Below, in pieces: positions 25,801-36,810 of a DNA stretch of 64,000 nucleotides. Below the pieces are notes generated by a model. The model was given only the letters and a program-made list of their open reading frames with translations. It was not told the origin of the DNA and made no database searches. Both the position numbers and the translations under genes were made by a program. This DNA comes from Glycine soja. Lineage: Eukaryota; Streptophyta; Magnoliopsida; Fabales; Fabaceae. The stretch covers positions 2,405,261 through 2,469,260 of the forward strand of contig NC_041002.1 of the NCBI RefSeq assembly GCF_004193775.1, read 5' to 3'. Position 1 is the first letter of the stretch; every line of letters starts with the position of its first letter.

Positions 25801-28657
25801 TGTGATGCCTTCGTTACTAATAGTGGACCCACAATCAGTGAATGCAAAGGTAGCAAGGAGAAGTTGTTTTGTTGTTTGTATTTAAATGCTGCTACTCTTC
25901 ATGATGCCTGGAAGGCTAAAGTAGTCACCAGGTATGTGATAGTTTTTTTGTGCCATGATTTTAATTTTTAATGAATTCCATAGGAAATATTTGTTAACAT
26001 TTTTACTTGGCATTTATTTTTTAGGTCTAATAGCACGGAAGGTTATAACAGCATTGTTGCAGCATATAATGAGTTTCTGAGCTCTGCAAGTGAGTGGCTA
26101 TCACACAAAGCAACTGACGTATGTGTGATCTTCTGAGTCAAAATTTCTTGACCTTGATAAACCTGGAATGTTGTCGATAGCCAGTATCTCATGTTAACTG
26201 ATTTGTGTCGTTAAAGTTTCTTTTAAAATTTCTCTCTTTCTGTTCTTTTTCGTCACAATTTATGTCTGTGCAGAAACCAATTAATTTACTTGTTCTTGGA
26301 GTTGCTGCTTTGGTTGTATCATGCTTGATACTTTTGGGAGTTGTGTTTGTCATCCACAAAGAAGTTCCTGCTTGGGAGACACAAGACCATGACAATTATG
26401 TGAAGCCATGGAAAATTGATGAGGTGTTCATTTTGTTTGGCATCCTGATCCTTGTCATCAGTATGGGATCAAGTTCCATGATTGAGGAAGAGCATTATAT
26501 TTGGCATTTCCTAACATCCACCATTAACTTGTTATTTTTTCGTAAAGCAATACAGTCTTTGGAATTTAATAAAGCACATGATTTTCTCAATTCAATCAAG
26601 GAACAAAAGAATACATCAGTATCCCAAATAAGTTCCTTGTTCCTTATTCTTTTTTCTGGAAGAATTTTGAGAGGCTGGCATCAAGGTGGTGTAAATTGGA
26701 CTAACCTTCCTGACATTTCGAAGTGGCTTGAGCAGGCTGGCAACCAATATATAAACTTGATTCAGATAGCATCTTGTGCCATGGTCATCATAATGGGAAT
26801 ATCTGTATTGTTCTTAATGCAGTCTAAAACAAAAGTGTTAACAGGGATTGGGCTCTGTTTGTTAATGTCTGGTTTGTTTGTATTACAACATTTTATGAAA
26901 CATCCGGACATGTCTGCCTCATACAATAAGGATGCCAACTTATCAGTACAAATACTCTTTGCCGTTCTGGGAATCACCACTATTGCAGTTGTATTGGTTT
27001 TGCCATGGATTATGCCTATGCAAACTCCCGACATATGCTCAAGGAAAAACTTCTACATGTCTGCTTCTGTTCCTGTTGAAATTCAGAACTCGACACCAAT
27101 TTTGGTATTGAAAGATTCCTTGTACATAGTTGGATGCTTGTACATTACTTTCTGGTGTCTTCTGCAGTTGTTGCTTCAACAATCCATCAATGCGGTGCCT
27201 GTGTTGTTACTCTTTATTCAATTCTTGGCCAGCATGCTTACTTTTTCTTCCAATGTGTCATGTCATAAGCAGTGGGTTGAGGTTAGTTGCCAGATGTCAT
27301 GAATAAATGTTGGATTTTATTTTATATTTTGATAGCACATTGGTTTTGGGTCCAAGAGTGTGGTGCTAACTCTAAAAGTGATTGCCCTGGAATCTAACCA
27401 AGGGTAATTTAAGTTTACTTTTGGACTTTTGCTATATATTAATTATTAATTTTAGGGCTTAATAGACATGAACAGTCAATGTAAAAGTTTTTAAATTGTA
27501 AACTAATAAAAAATCATCGTTAGTGTGATTTTTAAAATAGTTATTATAAAAGTCAATAAATTTATTATACATGACGAATTGTGATTAAATGACAGTGTAA
27601 AAACCTTTGCATTGTTAGTGCATACTAGAATAATTGTGATTTTGAAGCTTTTTTTTAGAAGTGATGTTGTTATCTTTTATTTTACTTTCTACTAAAATTA
27701 ATTGATTACTAAAGTAATTACACTATGATGATGCCATGTTACCTGTGCTTGCTCCTACACATCTTGCATTTCCTTTTAATGCATAATCTGGTTCTGATAC
27801 TGTGCATCTTATAGATTACTGCTCTGTACAATCTGGGAATGGCAGGCCATTTTGCTCTTGGGAACAGTAATACACTAGCTACAATTGATGTGGCTGGAGC
27901 TTTTATTGTAATGTCTCCTATTTCTCTTTTGTAATTATTTTAAAAATAGCACATTAATTTCTACTCTGCATTTAAGATTTTAATTGTCCATAAATATATA
28001 TTTCCTCAGCAAGGTATTACCTTCCATTGGCAGGGAATTTCAAGTCACTCAACCTTCCTTTCAGGTCTTCTAATGTTCATTATTACTTATGCAACCCCAA
28101 TGTTATTCTTTCTTAGTATGGTGCTGTATGTCTCTGTCAAGGCCACAATCTATCCACTAGTTATCAAGAAAGGAAATTCTGGAGAAATTCTCAAGACCCT
28201 TCTTGGATTTCCTTGCTTAGTACCGCTGACCATAAATTCTGTTCTCATGACTGTGTACACGATCATCTTGCTGTTGATGAGGAATCATTTATTTATTTGG
28301 AGTGTTTTTTCTCCCAAGTAAGTCTTCCTTGAATTTTATGTTTAGAGGTTGATGAATGATTGAATCACAGAACTATCCTTTGATTTTGGAATTTGATGTT
28401 GAACTTATAAGGGATTTTTTATGATTTTCTGACATTATATTTATAGATATCACATAACCTTGCAAAATAAAAACATCAATTTCTTCTGTAGGTACCTTTA
28501 TGTTTGTGCTGCAACTGCATGTGTCTATGTCGGGATCTGCATTGTAGTTGTTACTGTGATCCATACATACATTGTGCTTTTTTGGCTGAGAAAGAGTTTC
28601 TCCATAAGTAGCAAGGCAAAAGGTACGTGGTGGTCATCGAAGTTAAGAACAAATTAG
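19895..28657 (+). CDS. PIGG: GPI ethanolamine phosphate transferase 2 (PIG-G/GPI7 type), 17 exons
   Basis: Exons: 19895-20019, 20116-20215, 20477-20521, 20623-20790, 20916-21000, 21099-21205, 21807-21887, 23128-23180, 23260-23362, 24934-25077, 25458-25554, 25706-25931, 26025-26118, 26274-27281, 27815-27907, 28034-28317, 28492-28657. The phases close to a 992-residue product, close to the family length. It has an N-terminal signal-anchor helix, then a luminal alkaline-phosphatase-like domain with VIDGLPAEF, TVTMPR (nucleophile Thr), GDDTW, LHYLGLDHVGH and VVSDHGMTENG metal-site motifs. A large C-terminal multi-pass membrane region follows from the 1008-bp exon on. Family knowledge: it adds ethanolamine phosphate to the second mannose of the GPI anchor precursor in the ER. 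The GLDHVGHI and MPYT motifs favour PIG-G over PIG-N or PIG-O. The start is the first ATG ahead of the hydrophobic helix. Confidence 0.93.
21360..21560 (-). mobile_element. LTR remnant in a PIG-G intron
   Basis: Read on the minus strand this contains GTTAGTTAG repeats, an ACTGTCTATAAATACTTTTC promoter-like block and a run into CTCTCTCTCTATTCTC. This is typical of a Copia LTR and similar in style to 9395-9605 in the opposite orientation. There is no coding sequence. Boundaries are approximate. Confidence 0.45.
23984..24372. mobile_element. Foldback MITE in a PIG-G intron
   Basis: The ends are inverted: GTTTGTGTCAAGGTAT on the left and ATACCTTGAAACAAA on the right. Just inside, the self-complementary ATTCCCGGGAAT and several GGGAATATTNC words recur in inverted order, so most of the about 390 bp can fold into a hairpin. 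No target-site duplication was identified with certainty, so the superfamily is open (hAT-like by its GGGTGTTTG start). Confidence 0.65.
24577..24592. repeat. (AG)n microsatellite
   Basis: A pure AG dinucleotide run of about 8 units in the PIG-G intron 23363-24933. Confidence 0.9.
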
Positions 28658-28879
28658 TAGTGAAGTGTCAAAAAACAATTTTGACTCTTAACTGGCTTGA
28701 TTAATAAGTAAATATTGCTTTTCCTTTTTCTTTTTGAGGAGGGTGGTGGAATATAGAAATCTGATTTCTCACTACACCTACCTGCATCTTTCTAATGAAT
28801 AATTTACTGTAGAACTGTAAATTCATTGGTGAAGTATTGAAGTAGTATATAATTGATTGACATAATCTCACTTTTACAC

Positions 28880-29345
28880 GCACACACTATCTGAGGTATG
28901 CATATCTTCATTGCAAAATAAAAATCTGGATACACAATAACCAGTAGTGGACCTTTTGTCTATGGGGCATCCAGTCCAATCAACATCATTATACCCACAG
29001 ATTTGGGTATTTCCTTTGTCCTCATATAACAATCCTTGTCTTGGAGCCTTTTTAATGTACCTGAGAATGTGAATCACAACTTTCTAGTGATCAACATGAG
29101 GAGTCTGCATGAATTGACTAACCACACTAATTGTAAAGGAGATGTTTGGTCTTGTAATTGTGAGATAAATAAGTTTTTGAACCAGTCTTTTGTATCTTTC
29201 TGGATTTGAGTATGGTTCACCTTGGTCTGCCATTAACTTTTGATTTGGGTCCATAGGACTATCAATGGGTCTACATACATGTTTCTTCCAAAATATCAAG
29301 AGCATACTTCCTTTAGGACTTTGCATGAGCATTGTAAGCCTCAAT
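28880..29345 (-). pseudogene. Ty1/Copia reverse transcriptase-RNase H remnant
   Basis: Minus-strand translation gives RPIDSPMDPNQKLMADQGEP, then NPERYKRLVQKLIYLTITRP, then IHILRYIKKAPRQGLLYED and DWTGCPIDKRSTTGYCVS. This is the hallmark end of Copia RT leading into RNase H. It is broken by a frameshift after the ILEETCM-like segment (near 29290) and a stop near 29085. No integrase, gag or LTR was found attached. It lies 220 bp past the PIG-G stop. Confidence 0.88.
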
Positions 29346-29472
29346 AAACACTAATTTATAAATGGTAATTAAATATTATTTCTTATACAAACTTAATAGT
29401 TATAGTTTGAGTATGAAATTCTTCTTTATACTCTTCGAATTTTGTCAAATATCTTGACAGATAGAGATTTGA

Positions 29473-30755
29473 CGTTGTCAAACTAGAGCAATTGTGTCTT
29501 ACAGAATATAGTTTAAGGCCAAGAAGGCAAAATGTAGCCTATGCATATTCAAATGATACTGAAAGTGATTCAAACAGTCATGACCAAGATTATTCAAGAT
29601 TTAGGCCTAGAAAACCAACTAAAAGAAGGAATGCAATCTGTAGAATGAAGTACAAGGAGCCACCATTCTAAGAAGACAATAGAGGAGAACAAAATAAGGA
29701 AGCTAGTAGTGTTGGACAAAATTCAAACATGGAAAGAGATTCATTTTTAGCCAAAGAAATAAGTTCAGGCAAAAAAATCATTTTTAATGCATTTAATACT
29801 CTTGAATAACAATTATCAAAACTTCCCCAAATTTACAGTTTTGTTTGTCCTCAAGAAAAAGAAACTAACAGTGGTCAATCAATTCAGTGTTTGTCTGATA
29901 AGTATCAATCATAGTGATAGTGATGACTATACATGCATCAACCAACAAATCCTCCGAATTAAGGTGCATTACATTTAGAGATATGAGCATGTGTATTGGG
30001 CATTAGATGTGAAATAAATTAGCAAGCATGACAAGTATAAGTAAAGTTCTCTAAGCTTTTATCCTCACGGCTACTGTTTCTCTCATGCACACAAGTGTTT
30101 CAGGTGATTTCTTCATATAAACAACCAACACAATTCTCAACTTTTTCATTTCATCTCATTCAATACACACAATGTGAATCTGAAGGACTTTGTTCGGCTT
30201 GTAATGAGGCTGGGCTAGAAATAAATTCATGGTTTTTCTTGGTTGCAAGCCGAACAAAGTCCTTCAGATCCACATTGTGTGTAAGGAATGAGATGAAATT
30301 CAAAAGTTGGGAATTGTGTTAGTTGTTTATATGAAGAAAACACTTCTATGCATGAGAGAAACAGTAGTCGTGAGGATAAGAGCTTAGTCAACTTTACTTA
30401 ATATTTGTAATTTATTTCACTTCTGATGCCCAATAAACGCTCATATCTCTAAGTGTAATGCACATTAATTCGGAGGATTTGTTGGTTGATGCATGTACAG
30501 TCATCTTTGTCACTATGATTGATACTTATTAGACAAACACTGAATTGATTGACCACTGTTAGTTTCTTTTGCTTGAGTACAAGCAAAACTATAAATTTAG
30601 GGGAGTTTGATGATTGTTATTCAAGAGTATTAAATGCATTAAAAATGATTTTTTTTGCCTGAACTTAATCCTTTGGCTAAAAATGAATCTCTTTTCATGT
30701 CTGAACTTTGTCCAACACTACTAGCTCCTCTAGTTCCACTTTGAAACATGCTGGT
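29473..30755. repeat. Inverted pair of gypsy-derived segments
   Basis: A forward segment (29473-30200) is followed after a 46-bp loop by its reverse complement (30247 to about 30740). The turn is marked by TGAAGGACTTTGTTCGGCTT against AAGCCGAACAAAGTCCTTCA. Arms of roughly 500 bp carry small indels. Forward translation contains peptide-like stretches (SHDQDYSRFRPRKPTKRR) that end in stops. The same segment recurs at 30757-31445 (forward), 32150-32700 (reverse) and partly at 36300-36608 (reverse). Confidence 0.85.
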
Positions 30756-30895
30756 GTTCAAACAGTCATGACCAAGATTATTCAAGATTTAGGCCTAGAA
30801 AACCAACTAAAAGAAGGAATGCAATTTATAGAATGAGTACAAGGAGCCACCATTCTAAGAAGACAATAGATGGCAATAGAGGAGAACAAAATAAG

Positions 30896-32675
30896 GAAGC
30901 TAGTAGTGTTGGACAAAATTCAGACATGGAAAGAGATTCATTTTTAGACAAAGAAATAAGTTCAGGCAAAAAAATCATTTTTAATGCATTTAATACTCTT
31001 GAATAATTATCAAACTTCTCCAAATTTACAGTTTTGTTTGTCCTCAAAAGAAACTAACAGTGGTGAATCAATTCAGTGTTTGTCTGATAAGTATCAATCA
31101 TAGTGATAGTGATGACTGTACATGCATCAACCAACAAATCCTCCGAATTAAGGTGTATTACATTTAGAGATATGAGCATGTGTATTGGACTTTAGATGTG
31201 AAATAAATTAGCAAGCATGACAAGTATTAAGTAAAGTTGACTAAGCTTTTATCCTCACGGCTACTGTTTCTCTCATACACAACAAGTGTTTCAGGTGATT
31301 TCTTCATATAAAGAACCAACACAATTCTCAACTTTTTCATTTCATCTCATTCCATACACATAATGTGAATGTGAATCTGAAGGACTTTGTTCGGCTTGTA
31401 GTGAGGCTGGACTAGAAATAAATTCATGGTTTTTCTTGGTTGCAACACTTTAGGTTTTAGAAGAGCATTCTCTATTTGAATGCAAACTTTTCTTATCCTG
31501 CCCTCAACTTCTTACTGCACTTATCCCCATATTAGCATCATTCAATAATCCCATAGGCACCATTGCTATTTGCCATTTACTTTCATTTCTCATTTATTTT
31601 GGAAGCAGCGGAGCATGGCCATGCCATTTCTGCATCATGCTGATATATTCATTCTTATGATTTAATGAACCCCCCACTCCCACAATTTGAACCAAACAAT
31701 TTCCATTAAAACAATGCTCCCCTAAAACCTAGAACAAAATATGATATAATTGATTTACTTCGCTAGGGTTCAGGACAATATTCAATCATGCTTGGCTCAC
31801 TGCAGGACAATGCTAGTCATTCTCTCACATGATTGAATATTATCTTGAACCCTAGCGAAGTAAATCAATTGTATCATATCTTGTTCTAGGTTTTAGGAAA
31901 GCATTGTCTTGATGGAAATTGTTTGGTTCAAATTTAGGAGGGGGGTTATTAAATCATGAAAATGAATATATCAGCATTGAAAAGCTGCAGGAAATGGCAT
32001 GACCATGCTCCTCTGCTTCCAAAAAAGAATGAGAAATGAAAGTAAATGACAAATAATTCTGAAGCATTGGTGCCGGTGGGATTATTGAATGATGCTAATT
32101 AGGGATAAGTGCAGTAATAAGAAATTGAGGGCAAGATAAGAAAAGTTTGCATCCAAGAAAAACCATGAATTTATTTCTAGCCCAGCCTCATTACAAGCCG
32201 AACAAAGTCCTTCAAATCCACATTGTGTGTATGGAATGATATGAAAGTCAAAAGTTGGGAATTGTGTTGGTTGTTTATATGAAGAAAACACTTGTATGTA
32301 TGCATGAGAGAAACAGTAGTCATGAGGATAAGAGTTTAGTCAACTTTACTTGATACTTGTAATTTATTTCACTTCTGATGCCCAATACACGCTCATATCT
32401 CTAAATGTAATGCACATTAATTCAAAGGATTTGTTGGTTGATGCATGTACAGTCATCTCTGTCACTATGATTGATACTTATTAGACAAACACTGAATTGA
32501 TTGACCACTGTTAGTTTCTTTTGCTTGAGTACAAACAAAACTGTAAATTTGGAGGAGTTTGATAATTGTTATTCAAGAGTATTAAATGCATTAAAAATGA
32601 TTTTTTTTTGCCATAACTTATTCCTTTGGCTAAAAATGAATCTTTTTCCATGTCTGAATTTTGTCCAACACTACT
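30896..32675. repeat. Large near-palindrome (arms ~0.85-0.9 kb, 37-nt loop)
   Basis: The left arm is 30896-31790 and the right arm 31828 to about 32675. The inner ends are ATATTCAATCATG and CATGATTGAATAT, and the outer ends TAGTAGTGTTGGAC and TCCAACACTACTA. The arms differ by scattered substitutions and short indels. The central 37-nt loop starts CTTGGCTCACTGCAGG. The right arm runs directly into the gag-protease remnant on the minus strand, so the palindrome arose from an element's 3' region in inverted orientation. Confidence 0.9.
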
Positions 32676-33503
32676 AACTCCTTTGGTTCCACTTTGAAAC
32701 ATGCATTGTGATCATTCGAATGTTTGATTGCATCGAATAAATTAAAGGTAACTTTCTGATCATCAACACTCATTTCCAAGTTATCATTGCCCATATCAAC
32801 TACACATTTGGTTGTCAACATGAAAGGATGACCTAAAATCAGTGGAATATTTGCATCTTCTTCAATGTCCAATATAACAAATTTTACAGGAAATGTGAAT
32901 TGACGCACTTTGACTAGCACATCTTCAACCACGCCATAAGGTCAAGTGGTCTGCAAGCTGAAGTGTCATTCTTGTTGGTGCAATTTCTAAATTCCCTATT
33001 CTTATGCACATCGAAAGTGGCATCAAATTGATGCTAGCTCCCAAGTCAATTAGTGTTTTTCCCACTGTCACTGTCCCTATTGAACATGGAATGGTTACAC
33101 TTCTTGGATCCTTGAATTTTGGTGGTAGAATTCTTTGAATAACAGCACTGCAATTTCCTTCCACCATTATACTCTCATTGTTGATATATTTGCTCTTTTT
33201 GGTGAGGAGATCCTTCAAGAACTTGATATAAATTGACTTTTGCTGCAAGGCCTCTCCAAAAGGAATTGCAATCTCTAGCTTCTTAAAAATATCAAGGAAG
33301 AGAGCAAAATATCGCTCATTGTCCTTCTTAGATGGCACCAAAGGATATGGAGCCTCCTTAACTGGGTTGGGGACTGCCTTTCTTTTTCTCTCTCTAGCCA
33401 ACTCACTTTTAGTCATCCTTTCTCCAGTCTCTTTCCTCTCCACTCGTTCGATCTCTCTCTTTTTATTTTTCTCCTCTTTTTCACTTATTTCTCTTTCTCT
33501 CAT
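32630..33503 (-). pseudogene. Athila/Calypso-like Ty3-Gypsy protease region
   Basis: Minus-strand reading gives a Lys/Glu-rich leader (up to about residue 60) and then an aspartic-protease segment with the active-site triplet in LIDLGASINLMPLSM (DLGAS in place of the usual DTGA). Then comes the flap and C-terminal region VILDIEEDANIPLILGHPF. A frameshift near 32930 divides the protease into two ORFs. After it the sequence runs to stops and enters the palindrome; no reverse transcriptase, RNase H or integrase follows. Retroelement proteases of this clade commonly have DxGAS. Confidence 0.85.
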
Positions 33504-33572
33504 TTGCTCTCCTTCCTCCTGTTTTTCCTCTTCTTCTAGCTCTCCTTTCCCACTAGCATTCTCCCTTGACTT

Positions 33573-34964
33573 CTAATGATCATAGTTGATCGTTGACTGT
33601 GTGCTCTTATGATTGGACATAGAAACTTGCATAAATTGAGTCAGTGTGTCCTCTAATTTGGTGGTCCACTCATACAAATTAGGGCCTTGGTTGGGAGGTC
33701 GATTGGATGGACCTTCTTGGTCTTTATTAAACTGATTTCCAGAGTGTGATCGCCAACCTTGATCTTGGTTATGAGAAAAATTTCCCCTTTGCTGATATCC
33801 TGCATAGCCACCTGGATGAAATCCTTGCCTATTCTGATTTGCCATGTAATTAACCTCTTTAGATGTATCATCTTGATTCATACATGCACCAAACTCATGA
33901 GCTCCTTCTCATATGCTGCAACCTCCAACTTGCATGACTGTTGAATGAGTCGGTTGGGCTACCTGCAATTGTTTTGGCAATTTACTTAAAGTCTCAGTGC
34001 GTGATTCAAGCTGTTTAGCTAATAGCTTATTCTGTGCCAACAAAGCATCCTGTGATGTGAGTCCCAATAAACTTTTCTTTGTAGGAATATGAGTCCTGTC
34101 ACGCAATATGGCATGGTTGCTGGTTACCATGTTTTCAATTAATTCCATAGCTTCCTCGGGAGTCTTCAATTTAATTTTTCCCCCAGTTGAAGCATCTAGT
34201 AGTTGTTTAGATTGGGGGCTCAGACCATCAATGAAAATGTTGAACTGAATAGGTTTAGTGAACCCATGAGTTGGAGTCTTCCAAAGCAAACCACGAAAGC
34301 GCTCCAAGGCTTCACTCAAGGATTCGTTGGAAAATTGATGGAACGAGGAAATCTCTGCCTTTCCCTCAGCTGTTTTCGACTCAGGAAAATACTTCTTTAA
34401 AAATTTCTCGACCACCTCTTCCCAAGTTCTCAAGATATTTTCCTTAAATGAATGCATCCATCTCTTGGCTTCACCGGCTAGTGAAAATGAAAATAGATTA
34501 AGTCTGATGGCATCTTCCAAAACTCCTGATATCTTTACAGTATTGCATATTTCAATGTATGTTGCTAAATGAGCATAAAGGTCTTCATTTGGTAAACCAT
34601 GAAAGAGATTTCCTTGAATGAGCTGAATCAAGGAATACGGGTATGAAATATTTGTTGCTTAAACTTCTAGTCGCGCTATGCCAGTGAAAAACTGCGGCAT
34701 AGTAGAACTAGAATAGTCTTTAAGAGTCACTCTTGGTGGTTGATCTTCAGGCACTGTTTTTTCTTCAGATGCACCAACTTCAATTTCTCTCAGTTCAATG
34801 AGAAATGATGAAGAAGATTTAGATGAAGGAATTCTCCCGTCACTGAGGTCAGTTGTCCTATCCTGTAACACTCTTCTTTTCTTTGTTGCGTTGTTTCTTC
34901 TACAAGTAGCATTAATCTCCAAATCCAACGGAGCTAAGTCCCCTACTAGAGTTTTACCTCGCAT
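33573..34964 (-). pseudogene. Athila/Calypso-like Ty3-Gypsy gag region
   Basis: Minus-strand ORFs at 34659-34964, 33909-34631 and 33573-33881 follow each other and read as one disrupted gag. The N-terminal part holds PRVTLKDYSSSTMPQFFTG. The central retrotransposon-gag domain holds NLFSFSLAGEAKRWMHSF and EEVVEKFLKKYFPESKT. A Gln/Asn/Gly-rich tail (GYQQRGNFSHNQDQG) follows. Stops or frameshifts near 34640 and 33895 break it. No CCHC zinc knuckle was seen. Confidence 0.87.
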
Positions 34965-35103
34965 GCAAGAAGCAAGCTACTACAGAGCAGTTAACCAAGA
35001 CGAGATTAAATCAAATTGAAAATAAGTATCAGTACAAAAATAAATCAATGAACAAAAAAAATTGCTTCCAAACTGTAACATACACATCAAGTAAAAAGAA
35101 ATT

Positions 35104-35121
35104 CTCCGGCAACGGCGTCAA
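35104..35121 (-). other. Primer-binding site, tRNA-Asp type
   Basis: On the minus strand the sequence reads TTTTGACGCCGTTGCCGGA. This matches, with one or two changes, the complement of the 3' end of plant tRNA-Asp (TGGCGCCGTTGCCGGGGA), which Athila-group elements use as primer site. It is placed as expected, upstream (minus-strand sense) of the gag ORFs. Confidence 0.7.
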
Positions 35122-36194
35122 AAACTTGTTAGACGATTGGCAAGTGCACCAATTCGTTCAAGTAGTAATTAAAATAGTAAGACAGAGTATTGTGTCCACA
35201 GGAAATTTATTATACCTCAATGACGCATATTCCATTTGTAACCAATTTTAATTGCAGTAAAGTAAAATGAAATAGTTCATGTTTTCCAATGATTGTAGTA
35301 ATTTTTTTTCAGCTTAAGAAAAAATAACAAAAACAAACAGAGAATTGTAAAATGGAATAAATAGCAAGGTGAATGTGTCAGGGAGTATTCTACTGAACTT
35401 TCTCTTGACGTGATTAAAGAAGTTTTTCTCTATTTAACATTATCCTAATGTTCTTTGCACTGTTAAATTACTCTAGCTGTGATTCCTCACATGAAAGAGC
35501 CTAGCCCTCCTAGTTTTGTTCTTGATTTCTCAACAAATTCATTCTTAGCGAGCCACATTACGAAAAAGATGCAGTATTTACTAGAATACTTCACACTATT
35601 CCTAGAAACATTTTCCAATACTTAAATCCTAACAAAACATATAAATGGGTGATCAAGCCACAAATATGGAAAATAAACACAGATAGAATCAGAAAACACT
35701 AGCAATAATATTAAATAGATAGTTAAAATTTTTACATCAAGAGTGCTTAGTGGAAAAATTCCCCAACAATGAAGTGTTTAGCCCTCCATTAGCAAGGAGG
35801 GATCAATACATGGATGAAATAAGATGGAAATGGAGTGGTGAAGTGAAAGTGTAAAGAAAAGTGTCTTCCTTCAACCTTGATGCTCTGTTCCTTCTTTCCC
35901 ACGCTTGGTTTCCCCCTCCTCTTCCAGTTTTAAAGATTTTTCGACTTCTCAGATTATGAATGTGCGCTCGACGAGCATGTCTCGCTAAACAAGAGTTAGT
36001 GACTGGATGCTTGGTGGGCTTGGACGCGCTAAGCGTGAAAAGAGACAAAAGTTTCGCTGGGCGGGCTGGCTGTGAGCTTAGCGCGCTGCTCTCTGATTTA
36101 ACATTCTCTAGGATTTTTCTCTCGCTAAGCGATCTGGCTTCCTTGCTAAGTGAATTAGCCAATTTGGCTCGCTGAGTGAGCTCTTCAACAGCAT
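35122..36194 (-). mobile_element. 5' LTR and leader remnant of the Athila-like element
   Basis: This lies beyond the primer-binding site in minus-strand orientation. It contains repeated CGCTAAGCG-type words (35985-36175), a feature I associate with soybean gypsy LTRs, and no host-like ORF. The exact LTR ends and a partner LTR could not be fixed, because the other end of the element is rearranged into the inverted-repeat cluster. Confidence 0.5.
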
Positions 36195-36608
36195 TTTTAA
36201 TGTATTTAGTACTCTTGAATAACAATTATCACATCCTTATAGTATACTTATTCATCTTCCTCGATAATCTTACAATCTATTAATTATGAAAAAATGATTT
36301 TTTTTGCCTAAACTTATTCCTTTTGCTAAAAATGTTTTCATGTCTGAACTTTGTCCAACATTACTAACTTCTTTATTTTGTTGTCCTGTGTTGTCTTCTT
36401 AGAATGGTGGCTCCATGTACTTTGTCTACAGTTTGAATTCTTTCTTTTAGTTGATTTTTTTAGGCCTGGATCTTGAATAATCTTGATCATGATTGTTTGA
36501 TTCACTTTCAGTTGAATCTGCATATGCTACATTTTGCCTTCCTGGCCTTAATCTATATTCTTTAAGACATGTTTTCTCTAGTTATTGAAAGTCCTGCTTT
36601 GACAATGT
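36195..36608 (-). repeat. Outer inverted copy of the gypsy-derived segment
   Basis: The reverse complement of 36330-36608 matches 29473-29760 (shared GGCAAAATGTAGC and GACAAAATTCAGACATG-like words). The first about 35 bp (36195-36230) match the same element in the opposite, forward orientation. So the cluster from 29473 to 36608 is bounded by inverted ends and shows yet another inversion breakpoint near 36230-36290. Confidence 0.7.
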
Positions 36609-36810
36609 CAATTCTATTAGCAAAAACATTTCTGGGTATCTATTGGTTAAAATTTATTGAAAATTACAAATCAAGAGTGTTCAAATGAGTGTGTTATTGG
36701 TAAATGAGTCATTAAATAATAGGTGAAATTCCACTAAAATTTGCGATTTTTTAATAAATTTCAACCAATAATAGAGTGTTCAAATGAGTGTGTTATTAGC
36801 ATTTCTCAAA
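36600..36810. repeat. Short MITE-like repeat
   Basis: The word GTGTTCAAATGAGTGTGTTA occurs twice (about 36678 and 36778). The intervening ATTGGTTAAAATTTATTGAAA near the left has an inverted partner TTAATAAATTTCAACCAATA on the right. A related ATTGGTTAAATTTTATT lies at about 45277. This is consistent with a small foldback MITE, but ends and target duplication were not fixed. Confidence 0.5.

Noticed and set aside
30095..30322. 75-codon ORF across 30.2 kb
   Set aside because: It crosses the turn of the inverted repeat, so it is formed by two opposite-strand copies and cannot be an ancestral gene.
29473..32700. CRISPR-like or satellite array from repeated blocks
   Set aside because: Repeats are hundreds of bp long, alternate in orientation and are retroelement-derived; there are no short regular repeats with unique spacers, and the genome is eukaryotic.
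33319..33576. Ser/Phe/Leu-rich 85-codon plus-strand ORF
   Set aside because: Antisense shadow of the Lys/Glu/Arg-rich leader of the gypsy protease region.
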